From Luteimonas sp. BLCC-B24 (lineage in GTDB: Bacteria > Pseudomonadota > Gammaproteobacteria > Xanthomonadales > Xanthomonadaceae), in NCBI RefSeq assembly GCF_028550595.1, contig NZ_JAQQGN010000001.1:620001-684000 (forward strand): a DNA stretch of 64,000 bases. Reading direction: 5' to 3'. The position numbers and the translations under genes are program-made. The notes below the pieces were generated by a model. The model saw only the letters and a list, made by a program, of their open reading frames with translations, was not told where the DNA came from and made no database searches. This document shows positions 29,812 through 39,646 of this stretch, piece by piece (positions within the stretch are counted from its first letter, which is position 1; each line of letters begins with the position of its first letter).

Positions 29812-31326
29812 TCAATCGCCAGCGGGCGACGCGGGTGCGCGGATGCGATCGGGCACGGACTCGATGGTGTCGCGTACCGCGGCCTCCTGCGGCGCGGCGG
29901 CGTCCGGCGCACGCCAGCCACCGCCCAGCGCGGTGTAGAGCGCGATCTGTGCCAATGCGACGGCGCGCTCAGTGTCGAGCGCCTGCTGGCGTGCGTCGAG
30001 CCACGCGCGCTCGGCATCGAGCAGGTCGGCGAGATTGGCCAAGCCCACCTCGTAGGTGCGTCGGGCCATCGCCCGGGTGCGTTCGGCGCGTGACAGCGCC
30101 TCCCCACGGGCGGCGCGCTGGGCCCCGCGCGCGGCGAGCTGGGCGGTCGCGGTCTCGACCTCCTGCAATGCGGTGGCCAGCGCCTGGCGCAGCTCGACGA
30201 AGCCGGCGTCGGCCTGCGCGTCGGCGAGATCGATCGCCGCGCGGCTGGCGCCGAAGTCCAGCCACGGAAACCCGAGCTGCGCGGCGAGCGAGCGCAGGTC
30301 CGAAGCGCCGGACAGATCGCCGATCGCGACCCCGCTGCGCCCGAGCGCCGCGCTGACCCCCAGCTTGGGGAACAGGTCGCGGCGGCTGGCCAGCGCCGCC
30401 AGTTCGGCGGCCTCCAGCCCGGCGACCGCGGCGATGACGTCGGGTCGCCGGCGCAACAGATCCATCGGCTGGCCGCGCGGAATCCCGGCATCGGCCATCG
30501 GCACGCGCGTGCCGTCGCCCAGGCGCTGCAGCACCGTCCCGTGCGGCCGGTCGATCAGCGTATCCAGCGCGAACGCGGTTTCGGCGAGACCGGCGTCGAT
30601 GTCGCCGCGCTGCGCTTCGAGCGCCGCGCGCTGCGCGCCGGCGGCTTCCACATCCAGGCGGGTGACCTCGCCCAGCCGGAAGCGCCCGTCGGCGACACGC
30701 TCGGCCTCGCGCGCGATGCGCACGCCTTCGTCGAGCAGTGCACGCTGGGCGAGCAGCGCGCGCGCCTGCACGTAGCCCTGCGCGAGATTGGACGCGACGC
30801 CCAGGCGCACCGCCACCAGCTGTGCCTCGGCCGATTGCACCTGGCGCCCGGCCCCATCGCGGCGCAGCCGGTTCGCGCCGAACAGATCCACTTCCCACTC
30901 GGCCTGCAGCGCCAGCTGCCAGGTGTCGAAATTGACGTCGCCGCCGACATCGAATTCCTCGCCCAGCGGCGTGTCGGCCAGCGCATCGGTATTGATGATC
31001 TGGCGGCTGGCCTGACCGCCGAGATCGAGCCGCGGCAGCAGCGCCGCGCGGGATTGCCGCAGTTGCGCGCGTGCGATGCGCAGCTGGGCCAGCGCCGCCT
31101 GCTGGTCGAGACTGCGGACCAGCGCGGTCTCGACCAGTTCCGCCAGCAGCGGATCGTCGAACTGGCGCCACCAGTATGCGAGCGCCGCCGGATCGGCCGG
31201 CCGCGCGGCATCACCCGCGGGCGCGTAGTAGGCCGCCGGCAGCGGCGGCCGCTCGCGCACCGGCGGCGTGCTGCAGGCGGCGAGCGCGAGCGCGGCCGCG
31301 AGGACACCGAGCCTGGAGATCTTCAT
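29812..31326 (-). CDS. RND efflux outer-membrane channel, NodT/OprM-type lipoprotein
   Basis: A 504-aa outer-membrane factor. The signal MKISRLGVLAAALALAAC has its lipidated Cys18. Two OEP repeats follow: WWRQFDDPLLAELVETAL and ARAQLRQSRAALLPRLDLGG, then RRRPDVIAAVAGLEAAELAA and YEVGLANLADLLDAERAWLD, matching OprM/NodT proteins. It forms the trimeric exit duct for the adjacent pump. The start overlaps the permease stop as ATGA and it is last in the adaptor-permease-channel operon. Confidence 0.93.
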   Translation of the reverse strand: MKISRLGVLAAALALAACSTPPVRERPPLPAAYYAPAGDAARPADPAALAYWWRQFDDPLLAELVETALVRSLDQQAALAQLRIARAQLRQSRAALLPRLDLGGQASRQIINTDALADTPLGEEFDVGGDVNFDTWQLALQAEWEVDLFGANRLRRDGAGRQVQSAEAQLVAVRLGVASNLAQGYVQARALLAQRALLDEGVRIAREAERVADGRFRLGEVTRLDVEAAGAQRAALEAQRGDIDAGLAETAFALDTLIDRPHGTVLQRLGDGTRVPMADAGIPRGQPMDLLRRRPDVIAAVAGLEAAELAALASRRDLFPKLGVSAALGRSGVAIGDLSGASDLRSLAAQLGFPWLDFGASRAAIDLADAQADAGFVELRQALATALQEVETATAQLAARGAQRAARGEALSRAERTRAMARRTYEVGLANLADLLDAERAWLDARQQALDTERAVALAQIALYTALGGGWRAPDAAAPQEAAVRDTIESVPDRIRAPASPAGD

Positions 31327-34300
31327 GCGCGTGCCTCCGCGGTTCTGCGGTCGTCGTCGCGCGGCACCTTGAAGACCAGCAGGTACAGGCACGGCACGAC
31401 GACCAGGGTGAGCACGGTCGCGAACGCCAGACCGCCCATGATCGTCACGGCCAGCGATGCGAACAGATCGTCGAACAGCAGCGGCACCATGCCCAGCACC
31501 GTGGTGCCGGCCGCCATCGTCACCGGCACCAGGCGGCTCGTCGTCGCTTCGACGATCGCGGCGCGGCCATTGCCGCCTTCGGCCATCCGGCGGTCGATCT
31601 CCTCCACCAGCACGATCGCGTTCTTGAGCAGCAGGCCGGTCAGGCTGAGCAGACCGAGCAGCGCCACGAAGCCGAACGGCTGGCCGGAGATCGCCAGCCC
31701 GATGGTCACGCCGCAGATCGACATCGGCACCACCAGCCAGATCACCACCGGCTGGCGCACGCGGGAAAACAGCAGCACGGTCACCAGGATCATGCCCAGA
31801 TACGGCAGCAGCAGCGTGCGCATCAGGGCCGTCTGCGCATCGCCGGAACTCTCGAATTCGCCGCCCCAGGTCAGGGTGTAGCCGGGCGGCAACGGCATGG
31901 CTTCGATCGCCTCGCGGATGTCGGCATGGGCGTCGCTCGCCTCCACACCGACCACCGGCTCGGCCTGCACGGCGATGGTGCGCACGCGATCGCGGCGCTG
32001 GATCGCGGCGTCCTCCTGCACCACGTCGACGCGATCGGCCACCTGGGCGATCGGGACGTAGGCCGTCGCGCCCGCGCTCCAGGCGAGGCGATCGAGCAGG
32101 CCTTCCGGCGCAGGGCGCTCGTCGTCCGGCGCGCGCAGCAGCACCTGGCGCTGCGCATCGCCCTCGCGCAGCACCGCCAGCGGCACGCCTTCGGTGGCCA
32201 TGGTCAGCGCCTGGGCGATGTCCTGTCGGCCGAGTCCGGCCTCGGCCATGCGCTGCAGATCCAGCCGCGGCCGTAGCACGAGCTCGCGTTCGCCCCAGTC
32301 GTGGTGCACGTTCTCGAGCATCGGCGTGTCGCGGAAAATGGCCTCGGCACGCGCCGCGATCTCGCGCAGCGTCTCGCCCGAGGGACCGCTGAAGCGCGCC
32401 TCGACGCGCGCCTCGGACGCGCCGCCGAACATCAGCCGCGCCGCGTGCACGCGCAGCTCGGGGAAGCGCTCAACAGCTTCGCGATTGAGGCGGGTGAGCA
32501 TGTCCTCGAGCACGTCGGCGTCGTCGACCAGCAGGATGACCTGCGCGAACGCGCTGTCGGGCATCGCCGGCGCGTAGGTCAGCATGAAGCGCGACGCGCC
32601 CTGCCCCACGAACGCGACCCGGCTGCGCACCTCGGGGAACTCCTGGGCCAGATAGTCCTCGACCTCGCGCACCGCGGCGTCGGTGGCGCGGATGTCGCTG
32701 CCCTGGCGGGTGTTGATGTCGACGAAGGCCATCGGCGTGGACGCGGGCGGAAAGAACGACTGCGGCAGGAAGCCGAATCCGACGACGCAGCCGATGGTCA
32801 GCAGTGTCGCCAGGGTCACGGTCAGGCCGGCACGACCGAGTCGCGCATCGAGCACCCCGCGGAAGCGGTCGTAGAACCTGCCCTCGTAGGGGCTGTCGCC
32901 CGCATCGCCGTCGCCGTCGCGTCCGTCTTCGGCGTCGCGCTCGCGCGCGTCCTTCGACGCCAGCCACCAGTAGCCCAGCAGCGGCACCACGGTGATCGCC
33001 AGCACCCAGCTGAGCAGCAGCGAGATCAGGATCACCGAGAACAGCGAGAACAGGAATTCACCGGTGGTGTCCTGCGACAGGCCGATGCCGGCGAACGCGA
33101 GGATGCCGATGATGGTCGCGCCGAGCAGCGACCATTGCGTCAGCCCGACCGACTCGCGCGCCGCGCGCATCGCCGAGTGCCCCTGGCGCAGCCGCACCTG
33201 CATGCCGTCGCAGATCACCACAGCGTTGTCGACCAGCATGCCCATCGCGATCACCAGCGCCGCCAGCGACACGCGTTCGAGCTGCAGGCCCAGCAGATAC
33301 ATCGCCACCAGCGTGCCGCCGACAGTCAGCAGCAGCACGCTGCCGATGATCACGCCGGCGCGCCAGCCCATCACCAGACACAGCACGCCGATCACGATGC
33401 CCAGTGACATCGCCACGTTGATCGCGAAGCTGGTCACCGCCGCGTCGACGACATCGGCCTGCTGGTAGATCGGATGCAGTTCGACGCCGAGCGGCAGGGT
33501 CGGCTCGAGCCGCGCCAGGGCCGCGTCGACGGCCTCGCCCACGTCGACGATGTTCACAGACGGCAGGCCGGCGACGCCGAGCGTCAGCGCCTCGCGCCCG
33601 TCGTGGCGGATGATCTGGGCCGGCCGCTCGGCGAACTCGCGGCGGATCTGCGCGATGTCGCCGAGGGTCACCCGCGCATCGCCGCGCCCCACCGGCAACG
33701 TGCGCAGGGCCTGCAGCGTATCGAAGGCGCCGCCGGGCGCGACGCGCAGGTACAGGTCCTCGCTGCGCAGCCCACCGGCGTGCAGTTCGGTTTCCGCATC
33801 GGCCAGTGCGCCGGCGATCTCCTCGGGCGCGATGCGCAGCGCGGCGAGGCGCGCCTGCGGAATCTCGACGACGAACCGTTCCTCGATCGCGCCGGCGATC
33901 TCGACCTTGCCCACGCCCTCCACCGGCAGCAGGCCGCGGCGCAGGGTCTTGGCGGCCTCGTGCAGCTCGGTGCGGGTGAGGCCGTCGCCGGTCATCGCGT
34001 AGTACAGGCCGAAGACATCGCCGAAATCGTCGTTGACCACCGATGCCTGCGCACCGGGCGGCAGGCTGGGCGCGGTGTCGTTGATCTTGCGCCGCAACTC
34101 GTCCCAGATCTGCGGAATCTCCTCGCTGGAATAACGCTCGAGGATCTCCACCCGCAGCTCGGAATAGCCGGGCCGCGACGTCGTGCGCACCTGCTTGAGC
34201 TGGGTGAGCTGCTGGACCGCGCTTTCGAGCACGTCGCTGACTTCGCGCTCGACCTGTTCGGCGCTGGCGCCGGGGTAGATCGTGGTCACGACCGCTTCCT

Positions 34301-34427
34301 TGATCGTGAACTCGGGGTCTTCCAGCCGCTCGAGATTGAAATAGGCGAACACGCCGCCGACCAGGCAGGCGAGGATCAGCAGCCAGACATTGACCGGGTG
34401 GCGGATGGCGTAACGCGCGATCTCCAT
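31323..34427 (-). CDS. RND-family efflux permease
   Basis: A 1034-aa inner-membrane proton-driven pump with 12 predicted helices and two large periplasmic loops. The N-terminus MEIARYAIRHPVNVWLLILA, PGASAEQVEREVSDVLESA, and ILVTVLLFSRVRQPVVIWLV with GLLSLTGLLLKNAIVLVEEI in the second half are standard RND blocks. In helix 4 the sequence is GMLVDNAVVICDG: the first proton-relay Asp (about residue 399) is present but the second position is Asn. A soluble acidic insertion (RERDAEDGRDGDGDAGDSP) lies mid-protein. It is the second gene of a three-gene operon, 6 bases after the adaptor. Confidence 0.93.
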   Translation of the reverse strand: MEIARYAIRHPVNVWLLILACLVGGVFAYFNLERLEDPEFTIKEAVVTTIYPGASAEQVEREVSDVLESAVQQLTQLKQVRTTSRPGYSELRVEILERYSSEEIPQIWDELRRKINDTAPSLPPGAQASVVNDDFGDVFGLYYAMTGDGLTRTELHEAAKTLRRGLLPVEGVGKVEIAGAIEERFVVEIPQARLAALRIAPEEIAGALADAETELHAGGLRSEDLYLRVAPGGAFDTLQALRTLPVGRGDARVTLGDIAQIRREFAERPAQIIRHDGREALTLGVAGLPSVNIVDVGEAVDAALARLEPTLPLGVELHPIYQQADVVDAAVTSFAINVAMSLGIVIGVLCLVMGWRAGVIIGSVLLLTVGGTLVAMYLLGLQLERVSLAALVIAMGMLVDNAVVICDGMQVRLRQGHSAMRAARESVGLTQWSLLGATIIGILAFAGIGLSQDTTGEFLFSLFSVILISLLLSWVLAITVVPLLGYWWLASKDARERDAEDGRDGDGDAGDSPYEGRFYDRFRGVLDARLGRAGLTVTLATLLTIGCVVGFGFLPQSFFPPASTPMAFVDINTRQGSDIRATDAAVREVEDYLAQEFPEVRSRVAFVGQGASRFMLTYAPAMPDSAFAQVILLVDDADVLEDMLTRLNREAVERFPELRVHAARLMFGGASEARVEARFSGPSGETLREIAARAEAIFRDTPMLENVHHDWGERELVLRPRLDLQRMAEAGLGRQDIAQALTMATEGVPLAVLREGDAQRQVLLRAPDDERPAPEGLLDRLAWSAGATAYVPIAQVADRVDVVQEDAAIQRRDRVRTIAVQAEPVVGVEASDAHADIREAIEAMPLPPGYTLTWGGEFESSGDAQTALMRTLLLPYLGMILVTVLLFSRVRQPVVIWLVVPMSICGVTIGLAISGQPFGFVALLGLLSLTGLLLKNAIVLVEEIDRRMAEGGNGRAAIVEATTSRLVPVTMAAGTTVLGMVPLLFDDLFASLAVTIMGGLAFATVLTLVVVPCLYLLVFKVPRDDDRRTAEARA

Positions 34428-34433
34428 GCCGGT

Positions 34434-35486
34434 TCAGCGCCGGGTGCGCGGTTCGACGATCTGCCCGGCCTGCAGCAGGCGTGCCCCGGCGACGACCACC
34501 TGCGCCGATGGCGCAAGTTCGCCTTCGATGCGCGCCTGCGTGCCCTCGATCGCGTGCACCCGCACCGGCACCGGCTGCGCGGCGCCGTCCTCGCCCACCG
34601 TCCACACCACCGCCTGCCCGTCGGCCGCGCTCAGCACCGCGCTCGCCGGCACACGGTGTTGGCCGGCCGCGAGCGTGGCGGGCGCCGGGTCTTCGATCGC
34701 CACCTGCATCGCCATGCCGGGCAGCACGTTGGCACCCGGCGGCGGCGCACCGCGCAGCGCCAGGCGATAGCTGCGTGACTGCGCATCCGGCGCGGTCGCA
34801 TGTTCACGGTAGGCCAGGACCATCGGCGGCAGTTCGGGCAACGCGAGCACGCGACCGCGGGCGACGAGTGCGGGACCGAACGCCAGGCGCGCGGCGTCGC
34901 GCTCGGGCACGTCGACGACGACCTCGATCAGGTCCGCATCCTGCATCCGCAGCACCGGTTCGCCGGCCGGCACCACCACGCCGGCCGCGGCGAGGCGGCG
35001 CACCACCACGCCCGCGTACGGCGCGCGCAGCCGGGTGAATCCCACCTGGCGCGCCGCGGCATCGCGGTTCGCGCGCGTACTCGCGAGCTGCGCCTCGGCC
35101 TGTTCCACCGCGGCCGGCGCGAGGATGCCTTCGTCGCGCAGGCCGCGGCGGCGGGCGACATCGGCCTCGGCGGTCCGCAGGGCGACCTCGGCCTCGCCCA
35201 GTTGCAGGCGGTAGTCGGTGTCGTCGAGTTCGGCCAGGACCTGACCGCGTTCGACCCGTTCGCCGTCGCTCACCCGATACCGGGTGATGCGGCCGTCGGC
35301 CTGGAACGCGAGCTCGGTGCCTTCGGCGGCCTCCACTCGCCCGGGCAGGCGCAGCGTGCGGTCGGCGGACGCGCTTTCGATCGGCTGGACGATCACCGGG
35401 CGCGGCGGCGGCGGGGCGTCGGGCGCATCGCTGCAGGCCGCCAGCAGCACGCTCAGTAACAACAGGACACGGACTCGCAACGCCAC
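34434..35486 (-). CDS. RND efflux periplasmic adaptor (membrane-fusion protein)
   Basis: A 350-aa HlyD/AcrA-type adaptor. The lipoprotein signal VALRVRVLLLLSVLLAAC has a GTG start at 35486. It continues with PGRVEAAEGTELAFQADGRI, a barrel-sandwich lipoyl half, a short coiled-coil hairpin (DYRLQLGEAEVALRTAEADV) and FTRLRAPYAGVVVRRLAAAG as the second lipoyl half, then beta-barrel segments. It links the permease to the outer-membrane channel. It is the first gene of the efflux operon; no local regulator is visible. Confidence 0.92.
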   Translation of the reverse strand: MALRVRVLLLLSVLLAACSDAPDAPPPPRPVIVQPIESASADRTLRLPGRVEAAEGTELAFQADGRITRYRVSDGERVERGQVLAELDDTDYRLQLGEAEVALRTAEADVARRRGLRDEGILAPAAVEQAEAQLASTRANRDAAARQVGFTRLRAPYAGVVVRRLAAAGVVVPAGEPVLRMQDADLIEVVVDVPERDAARLAFGPALVARGRVLALPELPPMVLAYREHATAPDAQSRSYRLALRGAPPPGANVLPGMAMQVAIEDPAPATLAAGQHRVPASAVLSAADGQAVVWTVGEDGAAQPVPVRVHAIEGTQARIEGELAPSAQVVVAGARLLQAGQIVEPRTRR

Positions 35487-35585
35487 ACACCCCGGGCAGG
35501 CCGACGTGCGGCAGGACGCCTAGGGTCGCCGAAGTCCCGTTCACGGATCTGTGAACAGGCCGTGTCCGCAGCGCGGGTGGCGCAC

Positions 35586-37370
35586 TCAGGCGGTGGGGAC
35601 GACGCCGCCGCGCCCGCGTCGCATGCGGTGCAGCGCCCACAGCAGCGCGGTGACCAGCAACCAGGCGAAGAACCAGACGACGGCAGGGATCGCGGGGGGC
35701 GGCGGCATCTGCGCGCCGGCGCCGGCGCCCGCGAGTCGTCGGGTCGCGGCCTGCAGCGCAGCCGCCTGCACGCCGGGCGCATCGTCGACGCCGCGCACCC
35801 ATAGCACGTCGCCGCCGTCGACGCGGTGCCAGCCGGGCGCGCGCGGCCACAGGCCGGCGCAGCCGTCGGCGGCCGGATCGGGCACGGGGAGGATCGCGCG
35901 GCCATCGGGCGCCGCCACGCGCGCGCCGGGCGCCAGGTCGCACAGCGCCACGCGCTCGCCGACCCGCGCCTCGCCGCGGAAGCCAGCCACGGCCGCGCCG
36001 GCCGGACGGGCCAGTGCGGCGGCCCAGGCACTCCACAACTCGCCATGCAGATCGGCCCGGCCCGCCAGCGGCAGCTGCCAGCTGTCGGCCGCGGTGACGA
36101 CACCGATGCGGCCTTGGCCCAGTGCCTGCCAGCGCATCATGTCGGCCGCGCCCGGCCCGGCCGCCGGCAGCCCACCGGTCAGCGGCCGATAGCCCAGCGC
36201 GGGTGGCGCCTCGCCGGCCAGCTGCGGATCGAAGGGCGCGTCGTCGCTGCCGGGGCCGGACCAGGCACGCAACCGGGCGGGATCGTCGGGGCCGGCATCG
36301 GCGCGCCACTCGCGCACGCGCCCTGCGGTGATCGCCAGTCCCGCAGCGCCCAGCCAGCTGCGCAGCGCGTTCGACGGAGGTTCGGGCGCATGCACCAGCA
36401 GACCGAGGCCGTCGCGCACCGCCGCCAGCAGGGTGGTGCGTGCCGCGGCGCCCAGGCCATCCCAGGCGCGGGCGTCGAGCAGCACCAGATCCTGTTCGGC
36501 CAGGCGCGTGGCCTCGAGCGCCGGGGCGTCGCCGGCCATCGCGCCGCCGCCGAGCGCGGCACGCCAGCGCAGCGATGCGCCGGCGTCTTCGGCCCAGCGA
36601 CGCAGGGCACGGACATCGGGATTCGGCGCACCGGCGAGCAGCAGGATGCGCATCGGCCCGTCCGCATCGATCACCACCGGGACGTGCGCGCGGGTCCAGG
36701 CGCCCGGCGCCACGTCCTGGAGCGCGACATCGAACAGCGTCGCGCCGGCGCCGCGCGCGGTGCCGGTGAGGCCGAACCGGCCGTCCGCATCGACGGTGCC
36801 GGTGTCGACGATGCGTCCGGCGGGATCGAACAGCGCCACCTGCGCATCTTCGATGCCCGACACGCGCCCGCGCACCGTGAACCGCGCGCCCGGTGCGACC
36901 GCGTCCGGCGCCTCGACGTCGACGAGCCCGGGCTGCAACGGCGCGGGGTGATAGGCGAGCGCGCGTCCGCCGACGGCGTCACGGTCGCGCGGGAGCAGGC
37001 CCGCGCCGAGGACGACGAGGGCGCGTGCATCCGGATGCCGGCGCAGCGCGGTCGCCAGGTCCGGCATCCGGGTGGCGCCGGCCGGGACGCCATCGGCTTC
37101 GGGCAGCGCGACGACAGGACCGGCCGGCACCGGCAGTCCCCCTGCGTTCGCCGTCAGCACGACCAGGGTGTCGGAGCCCGCCGGCGTCGGTGGCAGCAAG
37201 GTCCGATGGAGCAGCAGCGCTGATGCGGCCGTCAGCACGGCTAGCGCGAGCGTGCGCCATAAGGCCGGGCGCTGCCCCTGCGCGCTGCGCAGATGCGCGA
37301 CGAGCAGCCGCGTGATCGACAGCGCCGCGCCGGCGAGCAGCACGATGCCGAGCCAGACCTCGGGCCTCAT
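35586..37370 (-). CDS. membrane protein at the end of the MoxR-DUF58 operon
   Basis: A 594-aa protein with two N-terminal helices (WLGIVLLAGAALSITRLLVA and LALAVLTAASALLLHRTLL) and one near the C-terminus (PAVVWFFAWLLVTALLWALH). Between them is a long extracytoplasmic region with a carboxypeptidase-regulatory-like block (PGARFTVRGRVSGIEDAQVA) and a DUF4159/GATase-like part (RILLLAGAPNPDVRALRRW). I recognise the position and architecture, typical of MoxR-DUF58-BatA operons, not a function. The ATG at 37370 overlaps the DUF4175 stop as ATGA. Confidence 0.72.
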   Translation of the reverse strand: MRPEVWLGIVLLAGAALSITRLLVAHLRSAQGQRPALWRTLALAVLTAASALLLHRTLLPPTPAGSDTLVVLTANAGGLPVPAGPVVALPEADGVPAGATRMPDLATALRRHPDARALVVLGAGLLPRDRDAVGGRALAYHPAPLQPGLVDVEAPDAVAPGARFTVRGRVSGIEDAQVALFDPAGRIVDTGTVDADGRFGLTGTARGAGATLFDVALQDVAPGAWTRAHVPVVIDADGPMRILLLAGAPNPDVRALRRWAEDAGASLRWRAALGGGAMAGDAPALEATRLAEQDLVLLDARAWDGLGAAARTTLLAAVRDGLGLLVHAPEPPSNALRSWLGAAGLAITAGRVREWRADAGPDDPARLRAWSGPGSDDAPFDPQLAGEAPPALGYRPLTGGLPAAGPGAADMMRWQALGQGRIGVVTAADSWQLPLAGRADLHGELWSAWAAALARPAGAAVAGFRGEARVGERVALCDLAPGARVAAPDGRAILPVPDPAADGCAGLWPRAPGWHRVDGGDVLWVRGVDDAPGVQAAALQAATRRLAGAGAGAQMPPPPAIPAVVWFFAWLLVTALLWALHRMRRGRGGVVPTA

Positions 37371-39646
37371 AGCGCATCCTCCTGCAGCGCGTCGAGGTAA
37401 CGCGCGCCCATCGCGTCGACAGCGGGGCGTCGCGCCGGCGCCGGCAGCGGGCGTTGCAGCACTCGCCACAGCTGGCCGCGCAGCGCCTGGCGACAGTCGC
37501 CGCAGGCCGGGTCACGCTGCAGCGCGTCGACCGCGGCGAGCAGCGCGAGCGGGTCGTCGACCTGGCGCGGATGGGCCTGCGCCCAGGTGACCAGGGCCGC
37601 GAGATCGACGGCGTCGTTCCAGGCCAGCGCGCGCCACGCGATGGCGGGTTCGTCGGACCCGTCGCGCTCGGGCGCGGGCGCTGCGCGCGGCGCGATGCCG
37701 TCGCGCTCGCCGCCGAGGCGACGGGTGACGTCGACCGGCGGCAGGGTGGCGCCGACCCGCGCAAGGTAGATGCGGTCGGCCTGCTGCACCTGCTTGATCA
37801 GTTCCAGCGCGCGATTGGCATACGGCAGCGCCGCACGCGGTGCGTACTGGCGCAGCTGCAGTTCGGACTGCCACATCTCGCGCAGCGCCGCGCGCAGGAG
37901 TTCGCGGGTGGCCGGGTCGAGCAGGGTCGCCGCTTCCGGCAGATCGTGGGTGTGGCCGAAGGTCGACAGTACGTCCTCGGCGCGGCCGAAGGTGGTCGCG
38001 TCCTGCGGGGCGTGGTCGTGGTCGTGGTCGTGCGCGCCGGCACCATGGGCAGCGGCGCCGTGCGCGTGCGCATGGTCGTGCGCATGCGCGTGATCCGCAT
38101 GCTCGTGGTCGTGATCGTCCGCAGGCCCCGTGTCCGACTGCGGTGCCGGGGGATCCGACTGGCCGTAGTCGTCGATCGGCAGCGGCTTGCGTGGTGGCGG
38201 TGGCGGCGCTCCCGCATCCGCGGTCGGCGGCGGACGCGCACCGCCTTCCGACTCCTCGCCGAGGAACTGGCCGTAGCGCAGGCGCAGGAGGCGCTGGTCG
38301 ACGCCCAGCGTGTCGGAACGGCGCTCGAACGCGCTGCGTTCGATCCGCGCCTGCTCGGCGAGTAGCGCTTCGGCGTCGATGATGATCTGCCGCTGGCTGC
38401 GGAAATACGCCGGCAGCACGTTGCGGGCCAGGCCTTCGAGACCGTCCGCCTCGACCGGCACCGGCGGCGGCCAGCGCAGGATCAGGCTGGCGCTGCGCGC
38501 GATCTGCGGCGTCGGCTGGCGGTTGTCGCGCACCTCGAGCTGGGCGACCAGATCGCCGCCCGACTCGATTCCGAGCGCGACCGGGTCGAGCGTGGTCGCG
38601 AACGTCCGCAGTCGCGCCTCGCCGCGGCCGCGCAGGGACAGCGTGCGGTCCTCGAAGGTGATGCCCTCGCCGCTGCCGCGGGTGACGGTGATGCGCAGAC
38701 GCGCGTCGGCGGCGACGCCGTGGTCGTCGCCGGCCTCGAATTCCAGCGGCCACTGGCGTTGGCCGGGGGTGTAGGTGGACAGCGTGGCCTCGGGCCTGCG
38801 CACGCGAATCTCCGGCGGGCGATCGGGCACCGCATCGAGCCGCCAGGGCTGTGCGCGCGCGAGCACGCGGTCGGTGTCGTCATCGACGGCGATGCGATAG
38901 AGCCAGGACTGGTCCAGGCGCAGGGTGGCCACCCAGTCCGCGTCCTCACGCGAGAACGCGATCTCGCGGCCGTCGTGCAGCTGCAGCGCCACCCGCTGCG
39001 GCTGCGGGGAGAAGCGCAGCGTCCAGCGCAGCGTCGCGCCGGCCGGCGCCTGCGCATCGAGTTCGGTCTGCGAGCGCGGCGGCTGGCCGGTATAGGCCGG
39101 AGCGGTGATCTGCAGGCGTTGTGCCAGCAGCACGGGCCTCGCATCTGCGCTGGCGGCCCGCGTGTCCGGCCGCAGCGGCCCGTCCGTGCGCGCCGCGGAC
39201 GCCGGCCACCACAACGCGGCGGCGACGAGCAGCGCACCGATGCACCAGGCCAGCGCGAGTGCCCGCGCCGGCCACGGCGTCGGCGGCGGCATCGAGGGAT
39301 CGGCCTCGATCCGTGCCTGCAGGCGTGTGCGCTGCAACTGCTGCAGGGGCGTCAACGTCGCGGGCGGCGCGACCAGCAGGGCGGCGCTGTCGTCCATGTC
39401 GGCACGATCCGCGTCCAGCGTGCGCGCCAGCCAGGCGCGATCGAAGCGACGTGCGCGGCGCAGCGCAACCACCACCGCCACGCCGCAGCCCAGCACCGCC
39501 ACGGCGACCGCAGGCAGGATGCCCAGGAGCCGCCAGGCGAGCGCCGCGAGTCCGATACCGAACGGCAGCGCGAGCAGCACGACGATCGCGACCGCACGGC
39601 GGCGCGCGCGCGTCAGGCCCTGCTGCAGATGCGCGGCGACGTTCAC
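37367..39646 (-). CDS. DUF4175-type membrane protein with His-rich tract
   Basis: A 759-aa protein. Two or three helices near the N-terminus (IVVLLALPFGIGLAALAWRL, LPAVAVAVLGCGVAVVVALR, LAWCIGALLVAAALWWPASA) precede a large extracytoplasmic part with Ig-like segments (LLAQRLQITAPAYTGQPPRS, DRPPEIRVRRPEATLSTYTP). Residues about 508-545 form a tract with 14 His in 38 residues (HDHEHADHAHAHDHAHAH, then HDHDHDH), a likely metal-binding linker. The GTG start at 39646 overlaps the BatA stop as GTGA. The family is found in MoxR-DUF58 operons; its function is not established. Confidence 0.78.
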   Translation of the reverse strand: MNVAAHLQQGLTRARRRAVAIVVLLALPFGIGLAALAWRLLGILPAVAVAVLGCGVAVVVALRRARRFDRAWLARTLDADRADMDDSAALLVAPPATLTPLQQLQRTRLQARIEADPSMPPPTPWPARALALAWCIGALLVAAALWWPASAARTDGPLRPDTRAASADARPVLLAQRLQITAPAYTGQPPRSQTELDAQAPAGATLRWTLRFSPQPQRVALQLHDGREIAFSREDADWVATLRLDQSWLYRIAVDDDTDRVLARAQPWRLDAVPDRPPEIRVRRPEATLSTYTPGQRQWPLEFEAGDDHGVAADARLRITVTRGSGEGITFEDRTLSLRGRGEARLRTFATTLDPVALGIESGGDLVAQLEVRDNRQPTPQIARSASLILRWPPPVPVEADGLEGLARNVLPAYFRSQRQIIIDAEALLAEQARIERSAFERRSDTLGVDQRLLRLRYGQFLGEESEGGARPPPTADAGAPPPPPRKPLPIDDYGQSDPPAPQSDTGPADDHDHEHADHAHAHDHAHAHGAAAHGAGAHDHDHDHAPQDATTFGRAEDVLSTFGHTHDLPEAATLLDPATRELLRAALREMWQSELQLRQYAPRAALPYANRALELIKQVQQADRIYLARVGATLPPVDVTRRLGGERDGIAPRAAPAPERDGSDEPAIAWRALAWNDAVDLAALVTWAQAHPRQVDDPLALLAAVDALQRDPACGDCRQALRGQLWRVLQRPLPAPARRPAVDAMGARYLDALQEDAL

